Shown: positions 15,443 through 23,116 of the stretch, in pieces
Position numbering within the stretch: the first letter of the stretch is position 1
Layout of the letters: the number at the start of each line of letters is the position of its first letter
Origin: Vibrio sp. 10N.261.55.A7
GTDB lineage: Bacteria; Pseudomonadota; Gammaproteobacteria; Enterobacterales; Vibrionaceae
NCBI RefSeq assembly: GCF_002877365.1
Contig: NZ_MCWZ01000296.1
Span: forward strand, 1 to 39,866
Direction: 5' to 3'
Length of the DNA: 39,866 nt
Position numbers and translations under genes: made by a program
The notes under the pieces: generated by a model
Told to the model about the DNA's origin: nothing
Databases searched by the model: none
Seen by the model: only the letters and a program-made list of their open reading frames with translations

Positions 15443-15456
15443 TATGTTATAACATA
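15443..15456. promoter_or_regulatory. Zur box in the znuA-znuC intergenic region
   Basis: Perfect 14-base palindrome TATGTTATAACATA, matching the core of the gammaproteobacterial Zur consensus (GTTATAnTATAAC type). It lies 64 bases upstream of znuA and 67 upstream of znuC, so one Zur dimer pair could repress both directions when zinc is sufficient. Confidence 0.85.
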
Positions 15457-15483
15457 CCTTACCATTGGAGCGTATTGAAAATT

Positions 15484-15498
15484 GAATGATTCTCATTC
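15484..15498. promoter_or_regulatory. Fur-like box upstream of znuC
   Basis: GAATGA TTC TCATTC is a perfect 6-3-6 inverted repeat and contains AATGATTCTCATT, close to the usual core of Fur sites (AATGAnAATCATT read on the other strand). It is 25 bases before the znuC start. Iron control of znuCB, or a second site for Zur, would both fit. Confidence 0.5.
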
Positions 15499-15522
15499 TT
15501 CGCTTGCCGTAACAACACAAAC

Positions 15523-16266
15523 ATGAGCTGCTCGATGCTAATTTCATCCCATGCGCTGTCGGTTAAATTCGGCAACCACCTAATACTTGACCGAGTCAAT
15601 ATCTCAGTAAGCCAAGGCGAGATAGTCACCATCGTCGGCCCAAACGGGTCTGGAAAATCGACACTGTTGAAAACACTCATTGGTGCAATCGAACCTATGA
15701 GTGGTCACATTGAACGCGCCAAAGGTTTGAAGGTTGGTTACGTGCCACAACGCCTGCATGTCGACGAAGCCCTGCCAATGACCGTGTTTCGATTTTTAAC
15801 GCTTCCATTACGACGCTCAAAGGACGCGGTTCGACTGGCTCTGCTTCAGGCGGGCGTTGCTGGCGTAGAAAAACAGCAATTAAACGCCCTATCAGGCGGT
15901 CAGCTTCAACGCGTTCTGCTAGCTCGCGCCTTGTTAGAAGAGCCTATGGTTTTACTATTTGATGAAGCAACACAGGGGCTAGACCAACGCGGAACCGTCG
16001 ATTTCTATCAACACATAGACTCAATCAGAAAAGAAACAGGGTGCGCCGTCATCATGGTCAGCCATGACCTACATGTGGTGATGAAGCGGACAGACCGAGT
16101 CATTTGCTTAAATGGGCAAATCTGTTGCGAAGGCGCGCCAGAAAAAGTCAGTGCATCACCAGAATACAAAGCACTATTCGGCCTAGACGATAACGATATT
16201 TTAGGCGTATATCGCCACCGCACACCTTCAAACGATTTTAAAGGGAGCGCACTTAATGCTGGATGA
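15523..16266 (+). CDS. znuC: ZnuC, ATP-binding subunit of the zinc importer
   Basis: About 247 residues. ABC ATPase with Walker A GPNGSGKST, Q loop YVPQRLHVDE, signature LSGGQLQRVLLARALL, Walker B VLLFDEAT and the switch His in MVSHDLHVVM. In the ZnuC/ZntB-type group, energising ZnuB. The first ATG has no clear ribosome-binding site; the ATG four codons later is an equally good start and gives MLISSHALSVKFGNHLILD. It overlaps znuB by 11 bases. Confidence 0.94.
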   Translation: MSCSMLISSHALSVKFGNHLILDRVNISVSQGEIVTIVGPNGSGKSTLLKTLIGAIEPMSGHIERAKGLKVGYVPQRLHVDEALPMTVFRFLTLPLRRSKDAVRLALLQAGVAGVEKQQLNALSGGQLQRVLLARALLEEPMVLLFDEATQGLDQRGTVDFYQHIDSIRKETGCAVIMVSHDLHVVMKRTDRVICLNGQICCEGAPEKVSASPEYKALFGLDDNDILGVYRHRTPSNDFKGSALNAG

Positions 16267-17077
16267 TTTCCTCTGGCGAGCGGTGTTGGCTGGCATCGGC
16301 GTGACTTTGGCGGCGGCCCCTCTTGGGTGCTTTATCGTTTGGCGACGCATGGCGTACTTTGGGGACGCGACTGCGCATGCCTCCATGTTAGGCGTCGCGC
16401 TGTCCCTCGCCTTTTCACTTCCCATCTTTCCTAGTGTTCTGTTTATCGCGCTGATTATGGCGATTACAGTCTCTAAGTTCAGCGGGCGTGGTTACGCAAT
16501 GGACACCTTACTTGGCGTCATGGCACATTCCGCGTTGGCGATTGGCCTTGTTGCCGTGTCTTTTTTGTCAGGCGTGCGCCTTGATCTCATGGCTTATTTG
16601 TTCGGTGACATTCTCGCGGTGAGCAAAATGGACCTGCTCATTATCTGGATAGGTACATTGCTTGTTATTGGGCTAATCAGGTTTCGTTGGTCTGGCTTAT
16701 TGCTATCCACACTCGACAAAGACTTAGCGTTGGCCAGTAATTTCTCTCCTAAACGTGAACAACTCATTCTCACCATTGCGCTTGCCATCGTCGTCGCCGT
16801 TGCCATCAAAGTCGTGGGCGTATTATTGATAGTCGCCATGCTCATCATTCCTGCGGCAACCGCTCGCCCGTTCAGCCAAACACCTGAAATGATGGTTATC
16901 CTTGCCGCCGTGATCGGCACGAGTTCGAGTATCTTGGGGCTTCGCGCCTCCTATCTACTCGACACACCGACTGGCCCAACAATGGTTTGCATTGCCACCG
17001 GATTGTTCATCACATCTAGCGTGATATGGAAAATAAAGACTAAGTGCAGCCAAGACTTGGATAGGAGAATTGGGTAA
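16256..17077 (+). CDS. znuB: ZnuB, membrane subunit of the zinc importer
   Basis: 273 residues, strongly hydrophobic with about eight helices; ABC-3 family permease. Typical pieces are the start MLDDFLWRAVLAGIGVTLAA, the segment WRRMAYFGDATAHASMLGVA with the conserved DATAH, and KVVGVLLIVAMLIIPAATAR near the coupling region. GGGAG precedes the start, within the end of znuC, so the two are translationally coupled. Confidence 0.95.
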   Translation: MLDDFLWRAVLAGIGVTLAAAPLGCFIVWRRMAYFGDATAHASMLGVALSLAFSLPIFPSVLFIALIMAITVSKFSGRGYAMDTLLGVMAHSALAIGLVAVSFLSGVRLDLMAYLFGDILAVSKMDLLIIWIGTLLVIGLIRFRWSGLLLSTLDKDLALASNFSPKREQLILTIALAIVVAVAIKVVGVLLIVAMLIIPAATARPFSQTPEMMVILAAVIGTSSSILGLRASYLLDTPTGPTMVCIATGLFITSSVIWKIKTKCSQDLDRRIG

Positions 17078-17171
17078 ATGATAGGTAATGGAAACACAAC
17101 ACTAAGGCACGTTCGTAGCACTTTTGAATGGTTCCGTATTGCACCATTCGGACTATCACGTTTGGGTCAAT

Positions 17172-17225
17172 GTCGTTGATATGAGTAATGTTGTTGATAT
17201 GAGCAATGCTGTTGATATAGATAGT
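17172..17225 (+). repeat. Three 18-base tandem repeats at the 5' end of zur
   Basis: Units at 17172-17189, 17190-17207 and 17208-17225, each beginning GTTGTTGATAT or a close variant. In the zur frame they encode VVDMSN, VVDMSN and AVDIDS. They lie before the conserved domain, so copy number could change without breaking the frame, and each unit carries or nearly carries an ATG. Confidence 0.85.
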
Positions 17226-17690
17226 GTTAAAGCCATCATTGAGCATGTCGAAAAGAAGTGCACTGCCCGTGGCAAGCAATTAACGCCGAAGCGAAAGTTG
17301 GTTTTAGAAGCACTTATTCATGCTGACAAGGCGCTCTCTGCCTATGACTTAGTGGACTATTGCATGCAGCACTTTTCGCAGAATGTGCCAGCGATGTCTG
17401 TCTACCGTATTTTGGAATTTCTCGAAAACGAGCATTTTGCCCACAAGCTGAAGGTATCAAACAAATACATTGTTTGTTCTCACATCTTATGTGAACACGA
17501 GCATGGCATCCCTCAATTTCTGATCTGCTCTAAATGCAACAAAATCAGCGAACAAATGATCGACCCGAAAATGATTACCGGACTTAAATCGCATGCAAAA
17601 CAACAGGGCTTCACCATTGTTAGCCCACAACTTGAGATTAATTGTGTATGCGATGAATGCGCAAACTCGGTTAGCTGGCCAGAATTGTAA
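17181..17690 (+). CDS. zur: Zur, zinc-responsive Fur-family repressor
   Basis: About 169 residues from this start. Winged-helix DNA-binding domain with LTPKRKLVLEALIHADKALS and the recognition region VPAMSVYRILEFLEN, then a dimerisation domain with the metal motifs CEHEHG (about 104-109), CSKC (116-119) and CVCDEC (155-160), characteristic of Zur among Fur homologues. The start is uncertain: the frame is open up to a TTG at 17124, and ATGs at 17181 and 17199 lie in the 18-base repeats, none with a good ribosome-binding site. It sits about 100 bases after znuB on the same strand, so the sensor is probably made with the importer it controls. Confidence 0.9.
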   Translation: MSNVVDMSNAVDIDSVKAIIEHVEKKCTARGKQLTPKRKLVLEALIHADKALSAYDLVDYCMQHFSQNVPAMSVYRILEFLENEHFAHKLKVSNKYIVCSHILCEHEHGIPQFLICSKCNKISEQMIDPKMITGLKSHAKQQGFTIVSPQLEINCVCDECANSVSWPEL

Positions 17691-17765
17691 AAACCAAATT
17701 TTATATAAATTTCACTACAACAGACCTAACCACAGATTTCACCAGAAAGGAGCACCCGAATCACT

Positions 17766-19100
17766 ATGTCAGCAACACTCATTAAACATGCGCGCGTGGT
17801 AAACGAAGGGATCATTACAGAAACAGATGTACGAATTGTCGGTCAGCGAATTGACACCATAGGCATCGATATAACACCAGAAGGTGATGATGAGGTCATT
17901 GATGCTAAAGGGCGCTATTTAATTCCTGGGATGACCGACGATCAAGTGCATTTCAGAGAGCCAGGCTTAACACATAAAGGGTCGATTGCCACTGAATCTC
18001 GCGCAGCGGTGGCAGGCGGTATCACAAGCTACATGGAAATGCCGAATGTCAGTCCAGCAACGACGACAATAGCAGCACTCGAGCGGAAATTTGCCATTGC
18101 TGAAGAGAGGTCATTGGCTAACTACTCGTTCTACCTCGGCGCGACTGAAGACAATCTAGACCAAATTAGATTGCTCGACCCAACAAAACACTGCGGCGTG
18201 AAGGTGTTTATGGGCGCTTCAACCGGTGATTTACTGGTTGAAGATCCACAAGCTTTGGATGCGATATTCCGTGACGCACCAGTACTGATTGTTACTCATT
18301 GTGAAAGTGGCTCGATCATCGCTCAAAACAAAGAGAAGCTGCTACTCGAAAAGCCAGATTTCACCATTGAGGATCACCCCACCCTACGAGATAACGAAGC
18401 CTGTTATGCCTCATCGTCTTACGCGGTGGAATTGGCGAAAAAACACGGCAGCCAACTTCACGTTTTGCATATCACCACAGAAAGAGAGCTCGCCTTGTTT
18501 GAGTCGGGCCCAATTCAAAATAAGAATATTACCGCAGAAGCATGCGTTCACCATCTTTGGTACACAAACGATGACTATGCAGCACACGGAAACCTAATCA
18601 AATGCAACCCTGCAATAAAATACTCGAGTGATCGTGATGCACTGCTAAAAGCGCTGAGTACTGGCCAAATCGATATCATCGCAACCGATCATGCGCCTCA
18701 CACTTGGGTAGAAAAACAGGTTCCTTATGATCAAGCGCCAGCAGGATTGCCGTTGGTACAACATGCACTTCTCAGCTTATTCGACCAAGTCAAAAATGGG
18801 CACATGACAATGACTCAAGTGGTTGAGAAAACCGCGCACAATCCGGCCATTCGTTACGGTGTTAAAGAGCGAGGTTTTATTCGAGAAGGTTACTACGCTG
18901 ATTTGGTCTTGGTCGACACAGAGACACCAACAACCGTCACCAATGAAAACAGCTTGTATCAATGTGGTTGGTCACCATTTTCTGGACACCAGTTCTCAGC
19001 ACAGATCCAAAATACTTGGGTAAACGGTGGCTTGGCATATAGTGATAAGACTATCACTCAACCATCACAGCGAGCCATGCGACTGTCATTTGAACGATAA
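17766..19100 (+). CDS. Dihydroorotase paralogue of the Zur-associated PyrC2 type
   Basis: 444 residues, amidohydrolase superfamily, class I dihydroorotase type; AAAGGAG lies before the ATG. Dihydroorotase makes dihydroorotate in pyrimidine synthesis and normally uses two zinc ions. Here the usual DxHxHxREPG motif reads DDQVHFREPG, so the first His of the HxH pair is Gln (Q60), H62 being kept. The other expected ligands remain: K146 (GVKVFMGAST), H178 (VTHCES), H235 (LHVLH) and D308 (ATDHAPH). The DDQVHFREPG form is known to me from PyrC2-type paralogues that accompany zinc-starvation genes, thought to replace the zinc-dependent enzyme when zinc is scarce. Its position straight after zur supports this. 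Catalytic activity is inferred. Confidence 0.88.
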   Translation: MSATLIKHARVVNEGIITETDVRIVGQRIDTIGIDITPEGDDEVIDAKGRYLIPGMTDDQVHFREPGLTHKGSIATESRAAVAGGITSYMEMPNVSPATTTIAALERKFAIAEERSLANYSFYLGATEDNLDQIRLLDPTKHCGVKVFMGASTGDLLVEDPQALDAIFRDAPVLIVTHCESGSIIAQNKEKLLLEKPDFTIEDHPTLRDNEACYASSSYAVELAKKHGSQLHVLHITTERELALFESGPIQNKNITAEACVHHLWYTNDDYAAHGNLIKCNPAIKYSSDRDALLKALSTGQIDIIATDHAPHTWVEKQVPYDQAPAGLPLVQHALLSLFDQVKNGHMTMTQVVEKTAHNPAIRYGVKERGFIREGYYADLVLVDTETPTTVTNENSLYQCGWSPFSGHQFSAQIQNTWVNGGLAYSDKTITQPSQRAMRLSFER

Positions 19101-19278
19101 ATATCGACCACCGTTGGAAGCGCACAATTAGATATTGTTGCACGCCATTATAAAAAAAGATTGAGTAAGCCTGTCGTCATTTCAGTGCCTTATTTAGGAA
19201 TCGTATTTAAGCACCGACTTAGGTTCTTTCACTAGGCACTTTTCTTGGTGGACTTGCTTCGAAATAAGAGAAATCAAT
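19101..19278. other. Gap between the dihydroorotase paralogue and the COG0523 gene, no gene seen
   Basis: No Zur-like palindrome, no strong terminator and no clear promoter is visible. An A-rich tract (AAAAAAAG near 19152) is the only striking feature. Whether the downstream genes share the znu/zur transcript or have their own promoter is open. Confidence 0.4.
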
Positions 19279-19512
19279 ATGTTAAGAACAAATCGAGCGG
19301 GCCATGTATCGCGCTTGTTAAACGCAGATTGTCTAGCGCCGATCGAGGTTATCTACGGCAGAGTAATCAATCAAGACTGTGTCGTGAATGATTCCCTCTC
19401 TAGAGTTTCGCCAGACTACTCTGTGTTTAGGAAGTCTGAGTTTTCACAGTCAGTCGCATCCGCCAATCAGGCTCTTGTCCAGACTGAAAGGAGAATCGTT
19501 AATGAACACTAA
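19279..19512 (+). CDS. Possible small ORF (77 residues) overlapping the COG0523 start
   Basis: Begins with ATG after AATAAGAGAAATCAAT and reads MLRTNRAGHVSRLLNADCLA, ending IVNEH and a stop 11 bases inside the next gene. The overlap resembles the znuC-znuB junction and would couple it to the metallochaperone gene. The product is soluble and I recognise no family. It may be a chance frame in a long leader. Confidence 0.3.
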   Translation: MLRTNRAGHVSRLLNADCLAPIEVIYGRVINQDCVVNDSLSRVSPDYSVFRKSEFSQSVASANQALVQTERRIVNEH

Positions 19513-20533
19513 TACTCCCCCAGTCATCGGTGTTCCCACCAACATTATTACTGGCTTTCTAGGTGTTGGAAAAACCTCAGCAATTCTTAACCTACTGGCA
19601 AGCAAACCGAGTAACGAACGCTGGGCAGTATTGGTGAATGAATTTGGTGAAATTGGTGTCGATGGCAGTCTAGTACAAGGACAGCAGCGTGCCGTTCAAC
19701 AGAGCACAGAAGGTCAAAACATAGAGCAACAAGTCTTTGTTCGAGAAGTCCCCGGTGGCTGCATGTGCTGCGCTGCGGGTTTACCGATGCAAATTGCACT
19801 TAACCAGTTGCTATCTGAAGCGAAACCAGACCGACTATTGATTGAGCCAACCGGACTTGGTCACCCGAAAGAGGTGTTGCAGGTACTCTCATCTGAGCAC
19901 TATCGTCAGGTGTTGTCATTGCAAAAGAACATCACATTAGTCGATGCACGTAAACTGTCTGACTCTCGTTATACAGATCATGCAACGTTCAACCAACAAA
20001 TAGCGATTGCTGACACCGTGGTGGGCAATAAGCTCGATTTATACAAAGAAAGCGACTCCGACAAACTTAAAGCTTACGTGGAAAACATAGGGCGACCAAA
20101 CACCAAAGTGATATTTGCAGAGCATGGGGTCATCCCTTTCAAGGAGTTCGAGGGGGAAACAACCATTCACGAACACCCTCCGCATCATCATCACCATGCC
20201 AGAGACAGGCCACTCGTTTCTGAGATGCCAATGCCAGAAAACGGCATGTTAAAAGCAACAAACTCAGGCGAAGGGTATCACAGTGTGGGGTGGCGATTCT
20301 CTCCAGAGAAAATATTTGATCGGCAAAAACTCATCGTACTGTTAGTAGAGCTGAACGTTGAGCGCATGAAAGCCGTGTTTATTACCACAAACGGCATTTT
20401 CGGCTACAACCTCACGCCAGATGGTTTAACAGAAATGGAGCTAGACGACTGCTTTGAAAGCCGTATTGAACTTATTTCTGACACCATTGATGAGACGTTT
20501 GAAGCGCAGCTATTAACCTGCCTGCAGGAGTAA
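19502..20533 (+). CDS. COG0523 family GTPase (putative zinc metallochaperone)
   Basis: 343 residues, G3E-family GTPase: Walker A GFLGVGKT (18-25), the metal-binding signature GGCMCC (85-90, CxCC), EPTGLGHP after Walker B, and NKLD for guanine recognition. A histidine-rich stretch HEHPPHHHHH lies between the GTPase domain and the C-terminal CobW domain, as in zinc-linked members (ZigA/YeiR/ZNG1 group), which are thought to hand zinc to client enzymes using GTP. AAAGGAGAATCGTTA before the ATG fixes the start at 19502. It lies between the dihydroorotase paralogue and zevAB, so a zinc-starvation role is far more likely than cobalamin synthesis. Confidence 0.92.
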   Translation: MNTNTPPVIGVPTNIITGFLGVGKTSAILNLLASKPSNERWAVLVNEFGEIGVDGSLVQGQQRAVQQSTEGQNIEQQVFVREVPGGCMCCAAGLPMQIALNQLLSEAKPDRLLIEPTGLGHPKEVLQVLSSEHYRQVLSLQKNITLVDARKLSDSRYTDHATFNQQIAIADTVVGNKLDLYKESDSDKLKAYVENIGRPNTKVIFAEHGVIPFKEFEGETTIHEHPPHHHHHARDRPLVSEMPMPENGMLKATNSGEGYHSVGWRFSPEKIFDRQKLIVLLVELNVERMKAVFITTNGIFGYNLTPDGLTEMELDDCFESRIELISDTIDETFEAQLLTCLQE

Positions 20534-20539
20534 TGAAAA

Positions 20540-21223
20540 TTGACCATTCTAAAATCAATGCGTCACCACTTACTCCGCGCAGCCAGATTGCAAAATAAGC
20601 GCTTATGGCTACCACTGCTTGCCGTCTTTTTTGTTACTTCAGCGCAAGCTCACCCTCACTCTTGGATAGAAATGAAAACGCACATCCAAGGTGAGAATGG
20701 AATGATCATCGGTTTTAAAATGGAGTGGTCTTTTGACGCAATGACCTCAGCGTACGTGCTTGATGGCAAGGATATTTCGCCTGAAAATGAGCAAGAAACG
20801 TTTCAAGAATTAGCGTCATCCATGCTGTCAAATATGCTGTACGAGCATTACTTTACGTACTTCTATGATGACGACACACCGATTAAATACCGTGTCGCTC
20901 ATAGCGAGAAACTTACACGTGACAAGGCGAGATTGGTACTCAGTTTTGAACTCCCCCTGTCAAAACCAATGCCAGTGACAAGAGAATCGTTACGCCTGTT
21001 AATTTTTGAGCCAAGTTACTATGTCGATATGACTTGGAAATCGGTCAACGACATCGTTTTATCCACCGATCTTGCTCGCCAATGTCAGCTGGATCTGACC
21101 CAGCCCAATCCAACCGCAGAGCAAATGAGCTATGCCATGGCATTACCTGCCGATGCTGACCCTGATAATGCGCTAGGGCAATTGTTCAGCCAAACCATCA
21201 GCATTCACTGCGCAGTAATATAG
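20540..21223 (+). CDS. zevA: ZevA-like DUF1007 periplasmic protein
   Basis: About 227 residues with a signal peptide (WLPLLAVFFVTSAQAHPHSW, cleavage after AQA). After cleavage the mature protein begins HPHSWIEMKT, a metal-binding-looking N-terminus typical of DUF1007 proteins. In Haemophilus influenzae a DUF1007/NicO pair (ZevA/ZevB) is needed for zinc acquisition, and this pair has the same order next to a COG0523 gene. The start is probably TTG at 20540, since AGGAG ends nine bases before it; an ATG six codons later would also leave the signal peptide intact. It starts six bases after the previous stop, so it is certainly co-transcribed. Confidence 0.85.
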   Translation: MTILKSMRHHLLRAARLQNKRLWLPLLAVFFVTSAQAHPHSWIEMKTHIQGENGMIIGFKMEWSFDAMTSAYVLDGKDISPENEQETFQELASSMLSNMLYEHYFTYFYDDDTPIKYRVAHSEKLTRDKARLVLSFELPLSKPMPVTRESLRLLIFEPSYYVDMTWKSVNDIVLSTDLARQCQLDLTQPNPTAEQMSYAMALPADADPDNALGQLFSQTISIHCAVI

Positions 21224-21308
21224 ACTGCAGGTTAACCATTTACCTCTTTAAGAAAAAATTATGAAACGACATCCATCACCTACAGAACCTTCGCATCAAG
21301 GAGGATTT

Positions 21309-22370
21309 ATGCTCTCCCGCCGTCATTACGTTAGCGCCATTGTGATGGTTGCCTTCGTTTTTTGCTTGTATCAATTGTGGCTAATGTGGCCATCGATCGT
21401 GGTATCAAGTATTCAATGGCAGCGCGAAGTGAACACCCAACTGGCTGATCTATTATACGAAGCGAAAACAAATCCACTGATCGCAGGAAGCTACCTGATT
21501 GGGTTCAGTTTTCTGTATGGCGCGCTCCACTCATTGGGGCCCGGTCATGGCAAAGTCATTGTCACCACTTATCTCGCGACCCATCCAGCCAAGATAAAAA
21601 CCAGCCTTATGCTGACCGTTATTTCTGCCTTGTGTCAGGCTCTCGTTGCCATTCTTCTCGTGAGTGTGCTGGTTTGGGGGTTCAACGCATCGATGCGAGT
21701 GGTCAACCAACAAGCTACCGTCTTTCTGTCTTTAAGCTTTGCGTTAGTGAGCATTCTGGGTGCATTAATTTGTTGGAAAGCGATTAAGCAACTCTATCTG
21801 GCCATGCGCCCTACCAAACTGCGGATACTGAACGCTTTACCGCTAAGCGGAGCCCAGGCCATTAAAAAAGAATCCGCTGCGATGAAATCAGCCATTCATA
21901 CGCCCACGTCTTCGCTCTTGCACAAACCCATCATCGGTCAAGCAAGTCATGCCCATGGCACAGATTGCGGGTGCGGCCATCAACATGTTGCCGACGCTGA
22001 CGCGGTGAATAAGGCGTCAACCTATCGGGAATACATGGGGATTATTGCCTCCATTGGGGCTAGACCTTGTAGTGGTGCAATCATGGTACTGCTTTTTGCC
22101 AATATCGCTGAGCTTTACTGGATGGGCGTTGCAAGTGCAATTGTCATGGCAATTGGCACCGCTATGACGACCTCATTGATTGCTTTAATGACGTTAACGG
22201 GCAAGTTTATTGTGCAGCGCTATCTCATATTGGAAAAGAACAGCCATTCAAAGAGATGGAAATTGACGAGCTATGGGATTCAGCTACTTGGCGGCCTCTT
22301 TCTGATTCTGGTCGGCATGATATTAATGAGTGGACAAAGCTACGGCGTATCACCGATGTTCTCGGTCTAA
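21309..22370 (+). CDS. zevB: ZevB-like NicO/RcnA-family metal transporter
   Basis: About 353 residues, inner-membrane NicO family with six to eight helices. Diagnostic motifs are LHSLGPGHGKVIVTTYLATH near the second helix and IGARPCSGAIMVLLFANIAE further on, separated by a loop with HAHGTDCGCGHQH that could bind zinc. Family members move Ni, Co or Zn; the linkage with zevA, znu and zur points to zinc. The start at 21309 follows AAGGAGGATTT and gives MLSRRHYVSAIVMVAF; an ATG at 21261 in the same frame has a weaker signal. It ends 22 bases from the convergent DCC gene with no obvious terminator between. Confidence 0.86.
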   Translation: MLSRRHYVSAIVMVAFVFCLYQLWLMWPSIVVSSIQWQREVNTQLADLLYEAKTNPLIAGSYLIGFSFLYGALHSLGPGHGKVIVTTYLATHPAKIKTSLMLTVISALCQALVAILLVSVLVWGFNASMRVVNQQATVFLSLSFALVSILGALICWKAIKQLYLAMRPTKLRILNALPLSGAQAIKKESAAMKSAIHTPTSSLLHKPIIGQASHAHGTDCGCGHQHVADADAVNKASTYREYMGIIASIGARPCSGAIMVLLFANIAELYWMGVASAIVMAIGTAMTTSLIALMTLTGKFIVQRYLILEKNSHSKRWKLTSYGIQLLGGLFLILVGMILMSGQSYGVSPMFSV

Positions 22371-22392
22371 ATATGGCCGCTTTGGAAGTGAA

Positions 22393-22779
22393 CTATCGCG
22401 AGCAGCTATTGCTATCGCATCTTGATACGCCTGTCAGCCAGTAAGACACTCTATAGCGGTTTCTCGCAAACCGCAGATAACACCAGTCAGCAAAAGGCTT
22501 AATCAGAGGCCAACGAAGCGGCGCATAAAGCCAACCTTTGCCCACTAAATCCCATGCTTTATACGTGACATCCAGACCAAGTACCAATTGACCGGTGTTA
22601 TCGATGGCATGCAGCACGGTATTGGCCGCGTCAGCGTTTATTTGAGGATACTGAGCAAATTCATCACTGTAGATATCGACGAGCTTAATACGGCCTTTCT
22701 TATCTTGTTTTTGTAATGCCGCCATCTCTTTTGAACAAAGAGGACAGGTACCGTCATAAAAAATCGTTAAGTCGTTCAT
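22393..22779 (-). CDS. DCC family (DUF393) thiol-disulfide oxidoreductase-like protein
   Basis: 128 residues. The N-terminus MNDLTIFYDGTCPLCSKEMA contains the DGxCxxC signature (CPLC) of DCC proteins, which have a thioredoxin-like fold, and the following LVLGLDVTYKAWDLVGKGWL and C-terminal RNRYRVSYWLTG are also family features. Predicted cytoplasmic with a membrane-associating helix; physiological partner unknown. It is convergent with zevB and its 5' side faces the aminotransferase operon with a long palindrome in between. Confidence 0.86.
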   Translation of the reverse strand: MNDLTIFYDGTCPLCSKEMAALQKQDKKGRIKLVDIYSDEFAQYPQINADAANTVLHAIDNTGQLVLGLDVTYKAWDLVGKGWLYAPLRWPLIKPFADWCYLRFARNRYRVSYWLTGVSRCDSNSCSR

Positions 22780-22849
22780 TCCAATTCTCTTTTGCTAATA
22801 TTTGATTCGATATCTCTATGAGTACGCAATGTAACCCCCATCAGATCAC

Positions 22850-22871
22850 TTTATAAGATGCATTTTATAAA
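22850..22871. promoter_or_regulatory. Near-perfect 22-base palindrome between the DCC gene and the aminotransferase operon
   Basis: TTTATAAGATG (22850-22860) and CATTTTATAAA (22861-22871) are complementary at 10 of 11 positions, and GATCA/TGATC flank it outside with a one-base offset. It sits about 70 bases before the DCC gene and 245 bases before the aminotransferase, so it could be an operator for either. The other parts of 22780-23116 show nothing further. Confidence 0.45.
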
Positions 22872-23116
22872 TGATCAACTCAAACATTCTTCGTTCCATT
22901 TAGACGCTGCATCCGTGTTTGCTCTCGCATAAACAATGCCTGTTAAGGAAGCGCATTAACACGATAAATCGATGCACTCTGACGAGCCAATTTCCACGTT
23001 GAAATGATTAAGTTGTGAGATGAAACTGCAAGACCCTAAAGTTATCGCATTATTGAACTGGCAAGCACTAAACCATGAACTATTGTCAAATAGTCAACGG
23101 TTTAAAGGTTTCGGTT

